From Longimicrobium sp. (GTDB lineage: Bacteria; Gemmatimonadota; Gemmatimonadetes; Longimicrobiales; Longimicrobiaceae), in NCBI GenBank assembly GCA_036377595.1, contig DASUYB010000075.1:1-64000 (forward strand): DNA of 64,000 nucleotides. The letters run 5' to 3'. The notes under the pieces are model-generated. The model saw nothing but the letters and a program-made list of their open reading frames with translations. It did not search any database and was not told where the DNA came from. Positions 35,951-44,789 of the stretch are shown here, piece by piece; the first letter of the stretch is position 1; every line of letters begins with the position of its first letter. Position numbers and translations under genes: made by a program.

Positions 35951-37342
35951 TCAGCGTGCGCGTCCGGAACGGAAAAGGAGCTGCAGCCCGGCGAACACGC
36001 CCAGCAGGGCCACCACCACGCCCACCAGCACGAGCGACCGCGTGGTCATGCTCGGGATCAGGTGGTGCTCGTCGCTTTCCAGGAAGGTATAGGAATCGGC
36101 CAGGATGCTGATGAAGGTGAGGTTGGTGAGCACCAGCAGCACCGCGTTCAGCCGCCGCTGCTGGCGCTCGTCCTGCGCGGCGCGGGCGGACTCCTCGGCT
36201 GCGGTCTCGGCGCTCTGCACGTTGTAGAGGATGTCGCAGCGGTCCTGGATCAGGCGGTGCTTCGCCGCGATCCGGGCATTCGCCTCGAACAGCGCGAAGT
36301 AGGCCTGGTCCTCGCCCGACTGGGTGATGGGGGCGAAGCTGGTCAGCCCCACCACGGCCAGCGCCACGGTGCGCAGCCGGTTCAGCGCGCGGGTGTCGAG
36401 CCCGCCCGCCTCGTCTCTCAGGAAGGCGCCCGCCTTCTCGATCGTCTCCGCCAGCACGAGGTTCTCGTATGCCTCGCAGGTGCCCAGGAAGGTGTGGGCG
36501 ATGCGGATGCACTCGAGGATCCGCTCCATCTCGTCGCGGGGCTCGTCGATGCGGTTCTCGGCCGGGCGAGGCTCGACGACGCACGCCGACCAGTTGTAGT
36601 GCAGCGTCCCGTGGTATTCGAACACCACCGGCACGAAGCGCTCGCCCCCCGCGCCGGGCGTGGCGAGCGGCTCGACCGCGCGGAGCACCGCGTCGGGCCG
36701 GTCCGAGGGATCGATGCACAGCGCGACCGGCGTGAAGCCGGTGATCAGGTGCCACTCCTCGTACCCGCTCTCGTCGGCGGGCGTCTTCGGCTCCGGCCGC
36801 CGGGTGAGCGTCTGCAGGCGTTTGAGTGCCTGGCCGCCGGCGCCCCGCGCCTCCTCGTCCAGCTTCTCGCGCGCGAACGCAACGAGCGCCGACGAGATCG
36901 CCGGCATGTACGCCGCGTATTCGAAGCAGCGGTGGACGGCGCGAAGGAAAGGGAGCGGGATCGTGGGCCCGAGCTCCAGGTCCAGGAACGCGGTGCCGAT
37001 CGCGAAGAGGGTAACGTCGCAGCGGGCGATCTCGACGTCCTCGACCGCCGCGCGCGCTTGGGCAAGAAAGCGCTTGCGACGAGTCTCGTTCTCCTCGGGG
37101 AGGGCGGACTCGGCCAGAAAGCCGAGCTCCATGTCCGGATCTTCGACCTTGGCCACGGCCTCCGCGCGCCAGACCTCCAGGATGCGCGGGCGCTCCGTGG
37201 CCAGGTTGAAGCGCACGCCTTCGCCGAGGGCGTTCCAGATTCCCACCTTGCGAATGTCCGGGACGGCGCTCTTGCGGAAGAAGCTGTCGTCGAGGCCGTA
37301 GGTGGCGCCGACGTCGAAGTAGCACTGAAGGCAGAGGCGCAT
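35951..37342 (-). CDS. CorA-like membrane protein of unknown function
   Basis: The 463-residue protein has a large soluble N-terminal region with helices rich in charged residues, and two hydrophobic segments at the C-terminus ([18 protein letters not shown] and [19 protein letters not shown]) separated by a short loop. This is the CorA-like topology, but the ion-selectivity GMN signature is missing; the loop reads [14 protein letters not shown] would not assign Mg2+ transport. It lies alone between the truncated accC copy and the duplicated hairpin before the real accC, next to a GmrSD-type nuclease gene. It may be part of a mobile accessory insertion. Confidence 0.6.
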   Translation of the reverse strand: MRLCLQCYFDVGATYGLDDSFFRKSAVPDIRKVGIWNALGEGVRFNLATERPRILEVWRAEAVAKVEDPDMELGFLAESALPEENETRRKRFLAQARAAVEDVEIARCDVTLFAIGTAFLDLELGPTIPLPFLRAVHRCFEYAAYMPAISSALVAFAREKLDEEARGAGGQALKRLQTLTRRPEPKTPADESGYEEWHLITGFTPVALCIDPSDRPDAVLRAVEPLATPGAGGERFVPVVFEYHGTLHYNWSACVVEPRPAENRIDEPRDEMERILECIRIAHTFLGTCEAYENLVLAETIEKAGAFLRDEAGGLDTRALNRLRTVALAVVGLTSFAPITQSGEDQAYFALFEANARIAAKHRLIQDRCDILYNVQSAETAAEESARAAQDERQQRRLNAVLLVLTNLTFISILADSYTFLESDEHHLIPSMTTRSLVLVGVVVALLGVFAGLQLLFRSGRAR

Positions 37343-37479
37343 TGTCGGGTCGCTCCGGGAGAGAGCGGAAGACGGCCATCACGCAAGTAGGTCGTCCGCA
37401 TCGGCGCGAGCAAGCCTTTTCATCCCACGCTCCGGAATCGCGGTCGAGCTTCCGGAGAAGGGGACGCGGAGAACCCTCG

Positions 37480-37504
37480 CCGGCTCGCGAAACCCGCGGG
37501 CCGG
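37480..37504 (+). terminator. Terminator-like hairpin, right copy
   Basis: CCGGCTCGCG/CGCGGGCCGG with a 5-nt loop and TTGTAGTTTG downstream, nearly identical to 35746-35772. It marks the right edge of the segment holding the CorA-like gene. Confidence 0.7.
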
Positions 37505-37590
37505 TTGTAGTTTGCGCGCCTTCCCAACCGGCCGGTGGATGACGACCAATCCGGATGGAGATCGGGTGCGTTTTACCGAAAGCGCGTGCT

Positions 37591-37668
37591 GAGTCGGCGA
37601 TAGATCCTTCGGCCTGCAAGCTCCTGTGCAGACGCTGATTACGGTCTGGCCGGCCTCAGGATGACGTC
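37591..37668. repeat. Single arm of the TCATCCTGAGG repeat family
   Basis: About 78 bp homologous to the right arm of the element at 42296-42601 (ATAGATCCTTCGGCCTGCAA ... GGTCTGGCCGGCCTCAGG, ending ATGACGTC). The opposite arm is not found here. It lies between the duplicated hairpin and accC, and is absent from the truncated copy. Confidence 0.8.
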
Positions 37669-37732
37669 GGTTCGGGGTTCAGCATGGATGCCGCAGCTGG
37701 GCACCCGAATCGGACATGAGACGGGAGCGAGC

Positions 37733-39232
37733 GTGTTCGACAAGATCCTGGTTGCCAACCGCGGCGAGATCGCGCTGCGGGTGATCCGCGCGGCGCACGA
37801 GCTGGGCGTGCGCGCGGTGGCCGTGTACTCCGAGGCCGACCGCCTCAGCCCGCACGTGCTCGCCGCCGACGAGGCGGTGTGCATCGGCCCGGCGCCGAGC
37901 GCGCAGAGCTACCTGCGCGGCGACGCCATCATCGACGTCGCCCGGCGCACCGGCGCGCAGGCCATCCACCCCGGCTACGGCTTCCTCAGCGAGCGCGCGC
38001 CGTTCATCCAGGCGGTGCGCGACGCGGGACTGGTCTTCATCGGCCCGTCGCCCGACGCCGTTACCGCGATGGGCGACAAGACGGCGGCGCGCGCCCGGAT
38101 GATCGAGGCGGGCGTCCCCGTCGTCCCCGGCACCGCGGAGCCGCTGCGGGACGCGGCCGAGGCGCGGCGGGTGGCGGCGGAGGTGGGGTATCCCGTGCTG
38201 CTGAAGGCGGCGGCCGGCGGGGGCGGGAAGGGGATGCGCGTGGTCCAGACCGAGGACGAGATCGAGCGCGCGTTCGAGGCGGCGGGGAACGAGGCGCAGG
38301 CGGCGTTCGGCGATCGGTCCGTCTACATCGAGAAGTTCCTCGAGGGGCCGCGCCACATCGAGATCCAGCTGCTGGCCGACCGCCACGGCACCACGCTGCA
38401 CCTGGGCGAGCGCGAGTGCTCCATCCAGCGCCGCCACCAGAAGCTGATCGAGGAGGCGCCGTCGGCCGTGCTCACCCCCGAGGAGAGGTCGGCGATGGGG
38501 CAGATGGCCGTGGCCGCGGCCCGCGCGGTGGGCTACGAGGGCGCGGGAACGGTGGAGTGCCTGTACCAGGACGGCGCCTACTACTTCCTGGAGATGAACA
38601 CGCGCATCCAGGTGGAGCACCCGGTGACCGAGCTGGTCACGGGGATCGACCTGGTGCAGTGGCAGATCCGCATCGCCGCGGGCGAAAAGCTGCCGTGGAC
38701 GCAGGATGACGTGCGCTTCACCGGCCACGCCATCGAGTGCCGCATCACCTCCGAGGACCCGTTCAACTCCTTCCTCCCCTCCACCGGCCGCATCGGCGAG
38801 CTGACGCTGCCCTCCGGGCCGGGCGTTCGCTGGGACGGGGGGATCGCGACGGGGGTGGAGGTGGGGCTTTCGTACGATCCCATGCTGGCCAAGCTGATCG
38901 TGTACGCGCCCACGCGCATCGAGGCGGTGGAGCGGATGAAGCGCGCGCTGCTGGAGCTGCGCGTGGACGGCGTAGACACCAGCGTCCCCTTCCACCTGCG
39001 GGTGATGGACGAGCCGGATTTCCGCGCGGGGCGGCTGGACATCAGGTACCTGGAGAAGCACGACGGTCTCCTCTCCGCCGCGCCGTCGGACGACGATGTC
39101 CGCGTGGCCGCGCTGGCGGCGGCGCTGCTGGAGGAGGAGCGCCGGCAGATGCGCACCGTCGCGAAGCCGTCCGGCGCCGCGCCGTCGACAGGTGCGAGCG
39201 GGTGGCGGCAGATGGGGTGGAGAGGGCGGTGA
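37733..39232 (+). CDS. accC: Biotin carboxylase subunit of acyl-CoA carboxylase
   Basis: The 499-residue enzyme carboxylates biotin with ATP and bicarbonate. It has the [19 protein letters not shown]-domain, the glycine-rich ATP-grasp loop (KAAAGGGGKGMR), EKFLEGPRHIEIQLL, and the catalytic EMNTRIQVEHPVTE region. GTG is taken as the start because it matches the family N-terminus; a longer frame runs back through a repeat. The gene overlaps rlmD by four bases. Its first 98 nt and upstream hairpin are duplicated about 1.9 kb upstream. The biotin carrier follows rlmD. Confidence 0.94.
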   Translation: MFDKILVANRGEIALRVIRAAHELGVRAVAVYSEADRLSPHVLAADEAVCIGPAPSAQSYLRGDAIIDVARRTGAQAIHPGYGFLSERAPFIQAVRDAGLVFIGPSPDAVTAMGDKTAARARMIEAGVPVVPGTAEPLRDAAEARRVAAEVGYPVLLKAAAGGGGKGMRVVQTEDEIERAFEAAGNEAQAAFGDRSVYIEKFLEGPRHIEIQLLADRHGTTLHLGERECSIQRRHQKLIEEAPSAVLTPEERSAMGQMAVAAARAVGYEGAGTVECLYQDGAYYFLEMNTRIQVEHPVTELVTGIDLVQWQIRIAAGEKLPWTQDDVRFTGHAIECRITSEDPFNSFLPSTGRIGELTLPSGPGVRWDGGIATGVEVGLSYDPMLAKLIVYAPTRIEAVERMKRALLELRVDGVDTSVPFHLRVMDEPDFRAGRLDIRYLEKHDGLLSAAPSDDDVRVAALAAALLEEERRQMRTVAKPSGAAPSTGASGWRQMGWRGR

Positions 39233-40563
39233 GGGAGCGCCGCCCCGGCGGGCCGCGGAGACCCGATCGCGGCGGGGGACCGCGCCGACCGCCGCGATCG
39301 GAGCGGGTGCGCATCGACTCCATCGCCGCGGGCGGCGAGGGCGTGGGGCGGCTGGCGGACGGGCGCGTGACCTTCGTGCACCGCACCGCGCCGGGGGACC
39401 TGGCGGAGATCGCGCTGACGGAGCGGAAGGAGAGGTGGACGCGCGGACGGCTGCTGCGCGTGGTCGAGCCGTCTCCCGATCGCCGCGAGCCGCCGTGCCG
39501 GTTCTACGCGCGGTGCGGCGGGTGCACGCTGGAGCACGTCTCCTACGACGCGCAGCTCCGCGCCAAGGCGCGCATCGTGGCGGACGCGCTGACGCGCATC
39601 GGCGGGATGGCGACGGAGCCGCCGGAGGTGGTGCCATCTCCCTCCGAGTTCCGTTACCGCAACCGCGTCTCCTTCGCGCTGCGGCGGGCGGAGCACGGGC
39701 GGGTGGAGGCGGGCTTCCACGCGCTCGGCGCGCCGGACGAGATCGTGGACCTCGACGGATCGTGCCTGCTCCCGGAGGAGTCGATCGCGCGCGTGTGGGA
39801 CGCGCTGCGGGCGGCGTGGGGGCCGGACGCGCAGCGGCTGCCGAGTGGCGAGAGGCTGCGGCTGACGCTGCGCGCGAACGCCGCGGGCGAGGTGTCGCTG
39901 CTGGTGGAGGGCGGCTATTCGCCCGGTCGGCCGGAGGAGCTGATCGGCGCGGTGCCGGGCCTCGTCTCCATCTGGCACCGCCCCGGCGAGGCGGCGCCGG
40001 AGCTGATCGCCGGCGCGCCGGGGCTGCCCGAGACGTGGGGCGACGAGACGGTGGAGCTCTCCGGTGCCGCGTTCCTGCAGGTGAACCGCGGCGCGGCGGC
40101 CCTGCTGGAGTCGCACGTCGCCGACCTGGCGGGGGACGTCGCGGGGATGCGGATCGTGGACGCGTACTGCGGTGTCGGTTTCCACGCCCGCCGCTTCGCC
40201 CGCGCGGGCGCGCAGGTGGTGGGGATCGAGCTGGACCCGCAGGCGGTGGAGGAGGCCGTCCGCGCGGCGCCGGAGGGCGCGCGCTTCGTCGAGGGGCCCG
40301 TCGAGGAGCTGATCCGCGCGGAGCTGCCGGCGGACCTGGTCGTCCTCAACCCCCCGCGCGCCGGCGTGCATGCCGAGGTGGCGGCGGCGCTGGCGGAGAT
40401 GCCGGCCGCGCGCGTGATCTACATCTCCTGCAACCCCGCCACGCTGGCGCGCGACCTGAAGCGGATCGGCGAGACGTATCGCCTCGAGTCCGTCCGCTCG
40501 TTCGACCTCTTCCCGCAGACGGCGCACGTGGAAACCGTCGTGCTGCTGGCGGCTGCTTCGTAG
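39229..40563 (+). CDS. 23S rRNA (uracil-C5)-methyltransferase, RlmD/RumA type
   Basis: The 444-residue protein has a TRAM-like N-terminal region (about 27-85), a 4Fe-4S cysteine set (C90, C96, C99 and the Cys of DLDGSCLL), a SAM-binding motif (VDAYCGVGFHARRFA) and the catalytic Cys in YISCNPATLARDL. It should methylate a uridine in 23S rRNA, but related enzymes act on tRNA. The GTG start overlaps the accC stop (GTGA), and GGAG-AGGG lies just upstream; GTG at 39307 is an alternative. The arginine-rich first 25 residues are unusual. Its place between carboxylase genes looks incidental but coupled. Confidence 0.88.
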   Translation: MRERRPGGPRRPDRGGGPRRPPRSERVRIDSIAAGGEGVGRLADGRVTFVHRTAPGDLAEIALTERKERWTRGRLLRVVEPSPDRREPPCRFYARCGGCTLEHVSYDAQLRAKARIVADALTRIGGMATEPPEVVPSPSEFRYRNRVSFALRRAEHGRVEAGFHALGAPDEIVDLDGSCLLPEESIARVWDALRAAWGPDAQRLPSGERLRLTLRANAAGEVSLLVEGGYSPGRPEELIGAVPGLVSIWHRPGEAAPELIAGAPGLPETWGDETVELSGAAFLQVNRGAAALLESHVADLAGDVAGMRIVDAYCGVGFHARRFARAGAQVVGIELDPQAVEEAVRAAPEGARFVEGPVEELIRAELPADLVVLNPPRAGVHAEVAAALAEMPAARVIYISCNPATLARDLKRIGETYRLESVRSFDLFPQTAHVETVVLLAAAS

Positions 40564-40718
40564 CGCATTCATCGCATATCGAGGGGTTGCTCCTGCTCAC
40601 CGTGGCGCGGCCAGCCGGAAGACCCTGGCGAAGCCGCGGTCTTGCGGACGCGGCACCGGAGGGGCAGGTTGGCCGCGTTCCGTGGCGACCCGATCTCCCG
40701 CGACCCCGACCCGCGCCG

Positions 40719-41216
40719 ATGCGCTACTTCGTGACGATTGCCGGCCGCACCGTGGAGGTGGACCTGACCGGCCACACGCCGGTGGTGGACGGCACGCCCG
40801 TGGAGGCGCAGATGGCGCTGCTTCCCGGCACCCACGTGCGCAGCCTGACGGTGGACGGCCGCAGCCACACGCTCGCCGCGAAGCCCGGCGACCGGCGCGG
40901 TCGGTGGCAGATCGCGCTGGGCCGCGAGCGCTTCACGGTCGACGCGGTCGACGAGCGCACCCGCGCCATCCGCGAGATGACCGGCGGCGACGAGGCCGAG
41001 GTGGAGAAGGTGGTCGCCGCGCCGATGCCCGGGCTGGTGGTGAAGATCGAGGTTGAGGTGGGGCAGACGGTGAAGGCCGGCCAGGGCGTGATCATCGTCG
41101 AGGCGATGAAGATGGAGAACGAGCTGAAGGCGCCCGCCGACGGCGTCGTCGCCAAGGTGCTGGTCCAGGAGCGCCAGACGGTGGACAAGGGCGCGACGCT
41201 GATCGTCTTCGAGTAG
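40719..41216 (+). CDS. Biotin carboxyl carrier (biotin/lipoyl attachment) protein
   Basis: The 165-residue protein carries the biotin used by the carboxylase genes nearby. The C-terminal biotinyl domain contains PMPGLVVKIEVEVGQTVKAG and the biotinylation motif EAMKMEN, the Lys being the attachment site. The N-terminal ~90 residues are a predicted beta-rich region similar to those of propionyl-CoA carboxylase carriers. It follows rlmD by 155 nt in the accC direction. Confidence 0.92.
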   Translation: MRYFVTIAGRTVEVDLTGHTPVVDGTPVEAQMALLPGTHVRSLTVDGRSHTLAAKPGDRRGRWQIALGRERFTVDAVDERTRAIREMTGGDEAEVEKVVAAPMPGLVVKIEVEVGQTVKAGQGVIIVEAMKMENELKAPADGVVAKVLVQERQTVDKGATLIVFE

Positions 41217-41294
41217 CAGGGGGACAGGGACAGGGGATCGGCGATGCGGTCGCATCTGCGTGACGGTTGATGCGGGCAGGGATGGCGCGGGGGG

Positions 41295-41345
41295 GATGCG
41301 ACTGAAGTCGCGGCTACAAAAACACACAGTCCGCCTTCGCGGACT
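41295..41345. repeat. REP-like element, TCGCGGCTAC...AGTCCGC family
   Basis: GATGCGACTGAAGTCGCGGC, a spacer, then the hairpin AGTCCGCcttcGCGGACT. It is a close copy of the elements at 26809 and 46186, between the carrier gene and the DUF4184 gene. Confidence 0.8.
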
Positions 41346-41484
41346 TCGATCACGCCGCACCCACGCGCCTCTGCGACATATATTCTCCAGCCATCCACAC
41401 CGATCGCGTAAGCCTGCGATGGCGTGACTTCTGCCTGACGCGAGGGCGCCGGACCGGCGCCCTTCTTCGTTCTCCGCCACGCAG

Positions 41485-42243
41485 ATGCCCGTCACGCCCG
41501 CACACGCCGCCGCGGCCTGGCCGCTCCATCGCGCCATGCCGCGGCTGCCGCTGGCGGCGCTGGTGATCGGCACGTGGGCGCCGGACCTGGAGTACGTGCT
41601 GCACCTGGAGGCTCGCGGCAAGTTCGGCCACACGCCCGCGGGCCTCGTCGTCTTCTGCCTTCCCGCCACCCTCGTGCTGTGGGCGGTCTGGCGCGCGCTG
41701 ATCCGGCCGGCGCTGACGCAGTTGCTGCCACCCGCGCTCCGCCGCGCGGCAGAGGCGCCGCCGCCCGGGCGACACTCGGACGTGCTCCCGCTGGCGGTGT
41801 TCGCGGCGCTGATCGGCGCGGCCACGCACATCCTGTGGGACGGCTTCACGCATCCCGGTGGCTGGGCGGTCGCGCTGATTCCGGCGCTGGAGCGGCCGGC
41901 ATTCGGACTCTGGTGGCTGCCGTGGTTTTCGGTGCTGCAGCACATCAGCTCCGTCGTGGGCTGCGCGATCGTGGCGATCTGGATCGGCCGCGAGCTGCGC
42001 CGCCATCCCGCCGAGGCGCGGCGGATGCCCCCGGGTGAGCGCGCGCGGCTGCTGCGCGTCGCCGCGTTCGTCGCGGCGGTGACGTTGCTCGCTGGCGGCA
42101 TCAACGCGCTCTTCGCGCGCGGGTTCGCGCCGCGGCTGGGGCGCGCCGCCGTCGGAGGGATGCTGGGGCTCGGGATCGCTCTCGCGGCGTACGGCGTCTT
42201 CGCGCGCTGGAGGGCGGGGGAGACGCCGCGCGGCATCTCCTGA
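41485..42243 (+). CDS. DUF4184 family membrane protein
   Basis: The 252-residue protein fits DUF4184: the start MPVTPAHAAAAWPL, then LAALVIGTWAPDLEYVL, a FGHTPAGLVVFCLP block and several transmembrane helices (about five to six). His and Asp residues in the first 45 positions and in THILWDGFTH are arranged like metal ligands of the metal-dependent membrane hydrolase group, but activity is unknown. Monocistronic, followed by a long inverted element. Confidence 0.82.
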   Translation: MPVTPAHAAAAWPLHRAMPRLPLAALVIGTWAPDLEYVLHLEARGKFGHTPAGLVVFCLPATLVLWAVWRALIRPALTQLLPPALRRAAEAPPPGRHSDVLPLAVFAALIGAATHILWDGFTHPGGWAVALIPALERPAFGLWWLPWFSVLQHISSVVGCAIVAIWIGRELRRHPAEARRMPPGERARLLRVAAFVAAVTLLAGGINALFARGFAPRLGRAAVGGMLGLGIALAAYGVFARWRAGETPRGIS

Positions 42244-42295
42244 ACTGATACGAAATCTGGAAATTTTGTTGATGCATCCAGACCGATCCAACGCT

Positions 42296-42601
42296 GACGT
42301 CATCCTGAGGCCGGCCAGACCATAATCAGCGTTTGCGCAAGAAGTTGGCAGGCCGAAGGATCTATCGCCGATCCGGCACGCGATTCGGCGAGACGCACCG
42401 ATCTACCGGCCGGATTTCCTATTACGTAACTCGTGCTGCGGCCGGTCGGGTACTCTCATCCCCCTGATCAGCGTAATTCCAAATCCAGAGAAAGAGTTGG
42501 TGCGACCGGCCGGATCGCGTGCCGACGCGGTTATAGATCCTTCGGCCTGCAAACCATTGCGCGGTCTCTGATTACGGTCTGGCCGGCCTCAGGATGACGT
42601 C
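42296..42601. repeat. Large inverted element with GACGTCATCCTGAGG ends
   Basis: A 306-bp element whose outer ~35 bp form inverted arms: GACGTCATCCTGAGGCCGGC and its complement, continuing through CAGACC...TAATCAG. Further in, GGCAGGCCGAAGGATCTAT is answered by ATAGATCCTTCGGCCTGCA. The centre is AT-richer and has no open frame. It is related to 19809, 22237 and 37591. It fills most of the 528-nt gap before the PadR promoter. Confidence 0.88.
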
Positions 42602-42691
42602 AGCTCGAGGATCAGACGTGGGGAACAGCCAGACGAATATGAAGAACGTCCCATCTCCCGATCTATCTTGCGATAGTTCTTGCGATATATC

Positions 42692-42720
42692 TTGACGACC
42701 GATATATCGTGCGTTATATC
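42692..42720 (+). promoter_or_regulatory. PadR gene promoter with GATATATC operators
   Basis: TTGACG and TATATC are exactly 17 nt apart. The 8-bp palindrome GATATATC occurs at 42684-42691 and again in the spacer at 42701-42708, with a half site in TTATATC over the -10. The 17-bp spacing between palindromes suits cooperative binding by the PadR protein on its own promoter. Confidence 0.75.
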
Positions 42721-42771
42721 TTGAATCGTTCGAGGTAGTCCTGTCCCAATCCGGGAGACGAGGGAGGCGGC

Positions 42772-43365
42772 ATGTTCGGATGGCATCACTGCGGGCCGCG
42801 GCACTGCGGGCCGCGCCCGCGCGGCGGCGGCGGCGCTTGGGGATTCGGGTTCGGCGCGGGGCCGTGGGGCGGCCCCGGCGGGCAGTGGGGCGGGGGGCCC
42901 GGCCGCGGCCGCATGTTCGGCCACGGCGACCTGAAGTTCGTGATCCTCAGGCTCCTGGCCGAAAAGCCGCGCCACGGCTACGAGATCATCAAGGAGCTGG
43001 AAGACCGCTTCGGCGGCACGTACTCGCCCAGCCCGGGCACCGTGTACCCCACGCTGTCGCTGCTGGAGGACCTGGGATACGCGCGCTCGCAGACCGAGGA
43101 GGGGAACCGCAAGGTGTTCGAGATCACCGACGAGGGGCGGAAGTACCTCGAGGAGAACCGCTCCACCATCGACGACATCTTCGACCGCGTGGACGACTTC
43201 GGCGCGTTCATCGGGCCGGTGATGCACGGGCTGGGGCGCGCGTTCGGCAACCTGGGGCGGTCGACGTTCCGCGCGGCGATGCGCCACCAGGGCGACGAGC
43301 AGTGGATCCAGCGCGCCCGCGAGATCCTGGAGCGCGCCGCCCGCGACATCGAGGGGCTGAACTGA
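42772..43365 (+). CDS. PadR family transcriptional regulator
   Basis: The 197-residue protein has a Gly/Trp/His-rich N-terminal ~48 residues (including HHCGPRHCGP), then a PadR winged helix at about 50-120 (FVILRLLAEKPRHGYEIIKELEDRF, SPGTVYPTLSLLEDLGY) and a C-terminal helical dimerisation region. The His/Cys-rich head could bind a metal. GGGAGG lies 4-9 nt upstream of the ATG. Autoregulation is suggested by the repeated GATATATC sites. A 54-codon frame begins 1 nt after its stop. Confidence 0.9.
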   Translation: MFGWHHCGPRHCGPRPRGGGGAWGFGFGAGPWGGPGGQWGGGPGRGRMFGHGDLKFVILRLLAEKPRHGYEIIKELEDRFGGTYSPSPGTVYPTLSLLEDLGYARSQTEEGNRKVFEITDEGRKYLEENRSTIDDIFDRVDDFGAFIGPVMHGLGRAFGNLGRSTFRAAMRHQGDEQWIQRAREILERAARDIEGLN

Positions 43366-43366
43366 G

Positions 43367-43531
43367 ATGGACGGCCCCGGCGAGCCCGCGGACCCTTACG
43401 GCGGCGTCGATCCGTCCGCGGCGTTCTTCGGCCTCTGGCCCAAGTTCGACGCGGAGCGATCCGATGCTGCCGCCCGTGAGCCGCGGCCGAGGATGATCGC
43501 GCACGAGCCGCCACGGCTGCGCCCGGCCTGA
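43367..43531 (+). CDS. Small protein downstream of padR
   Basis: A 54-residue frame (MDGPGEPADPYGGVDPSAAF ... PRLRPA) begins one base after the padR stop codon, which suggests translational coupling. It is acidic and Pro/Gly-rich at first, then basic, with no hydrophobic segment. I do not recognise it. It could be a small partner of the PadR regulator or a chance frame; conservation would decide. Confidence 0.45.
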   Translation: MDGPGEPADPYGGVDPSAAFFGLWPKFDAERSDAAAREPRPRMIAHEPPRLRPA

Positions 43532-43550
43532 CGATCTACAAGAGATTGGC

Positions 43551-43611
43551 CTCACGCGGAGGCGCGGAGGCGCGGAGGAACATCTCCGTGCCCTCCGTGT
43601 CTCCGCGTGAG
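43551..43611. repeat. Long palindrome, CTCACGCGGAG family
   Basis: CTCACGCGGAG at the left pairs perfectly with CTCCGCGTGAG at the right; between them GCGGAGG units are answered by CCTCCG units. It lies after the padR operon and resembles the elements at 7560, 17487 and 57275. The rest of the 330-nt gap up to 43861 shows no gene. Confidence 0.75.
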
Positions 43612-43861
43612 ACTTCCATTCCCAGCGGTGCGGCGAGCTTCTTCGTTTTCTCCCGCGCTCGCTATTCCATCGAACCTGGTCGATCCTATACGTCGATTCC
43701 TCATTGAATCTTGAATCGAATCACATTCTGCTGCCCGACGCCACTCGCCACGAAGTCAGATAAACAATAGTTTTACCGCTCCGCGGCCTCATCGCCGCGG
43801 CGGTAGGGCACGTCGCGCGTGACGTGCCGCGAACCCACTTTCGTCGGCTGGTACGGTATCG

Positions 43862-44584
43862 GTGCACGTTCCCGCGTTTTCGTCGGTCAGGCAGTCGTGG
43901 CGCAAGGTCGAAACAGCTCCCGCGGTCCGGCTCGTCAAGCGGCGCATCCGTCAGCTCACCGGGAAGGAGGCCCGGCACTTCAGGGACATCCGCTGCAGGG
44001 TGGAGAAGTTCGGCACCTGGGCGATCATCGCATCCGCGCTGGGCCGCGACAGCATCGTCTACTCGGTGGGCGTGGGTACGGAGATCGACTTCGACCTGGC
44101 GCTGATCGACCGTTTCGGGCTGCAGGTGCATGCCTTCGATCCAACGCCGGTGGCCGTCGAGTGGGTACGCGCGCAGCGGCTTCCGCCCGGGTTCGTGTTC
44201 CACCCCGTGGGCGTTGCCGCGCATGACGGGACCGCGGAGTTCGGCGCCCGCTCCACGGCCACGCACTACACCACCCTGGCCGGCAACGACGCGGGCGGCG
44301 AGCGCGTGTCGCTTCCCGTCCGCCGGCTGGCGAGCCTCGGCGCGTCGCTGGGCCATGAGCGGATCGACCTGCTGAAGCTCGACATCGAGGGCGCGGAGTA
44401 CGCGGTGCTGCACGACATGCTCGAGCGCAAGCTGCATGCGGAGCAGATCCTGGTCGAGTTCCATCACCGTTTCAGGACGATCGGGAAGTCGCGGACCGAG
44501 CAGGCGGTCGCCGCGCTGCGGGACGCGGGATACCGCATCTTCCACATCTCCCCGTCCGGGCGGGAGTACGGCTTCGTGCGTTAG
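43862..44584 (+). CDS. FkbM family methyltransferase
   Basis: The 240-residue protein has the FkbM SAM-dependent fold: YSVGVGTEIDFDLALID as motif I, HAFDPTPVAVEWV as the acidic loop, and the family-typical IDLLKLDIEGAEYAVL. FkbM enzymes usually methylate oxygen on sugars or polyketides, and the substrate here is unknown. The start is GTG. It is monocistronic with a strong terminator 40 nt downstream. Confidence 0.88.
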   Translation: MHVPAFSSVRQSWRKVETAPAVRLVKRRIRQLTGKEARHFRDIRCRVEKFGTWAIIASALGRDSIVYSVGVGTEIDFDLALIDRFGLQVHAFDPTPVAVEWVRAQRLPPGFVFHPVGVAAHDGTAEFGARSTATHYTTLAGNDAGGERVSLPVRRLASLGASLGHERIDLLKLDIEGAEYAVLHDMLERKLHAEQILVEFHHRFRTIGKSRTEQAVAALRDAGYRIFHISPSGREYGFVR

Positions 44585-44623
44585 CCGCGTGGCGCGGGAT
44601 GGTGCGGGGGATGAAGAGGGCCG

Positions 44624-44655
44624 CGCCGGCGGACGCACAGACGCGTCCGCCGGCG
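44624..44655 (+). terminator. Intrinsic terminator
   Basis: A perfect 13-bp stem CGCCGGCGGACGC/GCGTCCGCCGGCG with a 6-nt loop, followed by TTCGTGT. Confidence 0.8.
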
Positions 44656-44789
44656 TTCGTGTCTCCGGGATGGAAGACGAGACCACGACACCTGAAGGTG
44701 TGGCGATCTCCTCCCGCTTCCCGTCGGGTGCGTCTCCGGTCTAGATTCTCCCGTCGCCGGATCGTCGAATCCTCCCGAGCACTACCCGC

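Noticed and set aside
35951-37342. Naming the minus-strand gene a magnesium transporter
   Set aside because: Only the two-helix C-terminal topology fits CorA; the GMN loop is missing and the soluble domain is not recognisable.
37661-37733. Upstream ATG for accC
   Set aside because: The added residues come from the repeat region and are absent from the family; GTG at 37733 starts the conserved [11 protein letters not shown] block, also in the truncated copy.
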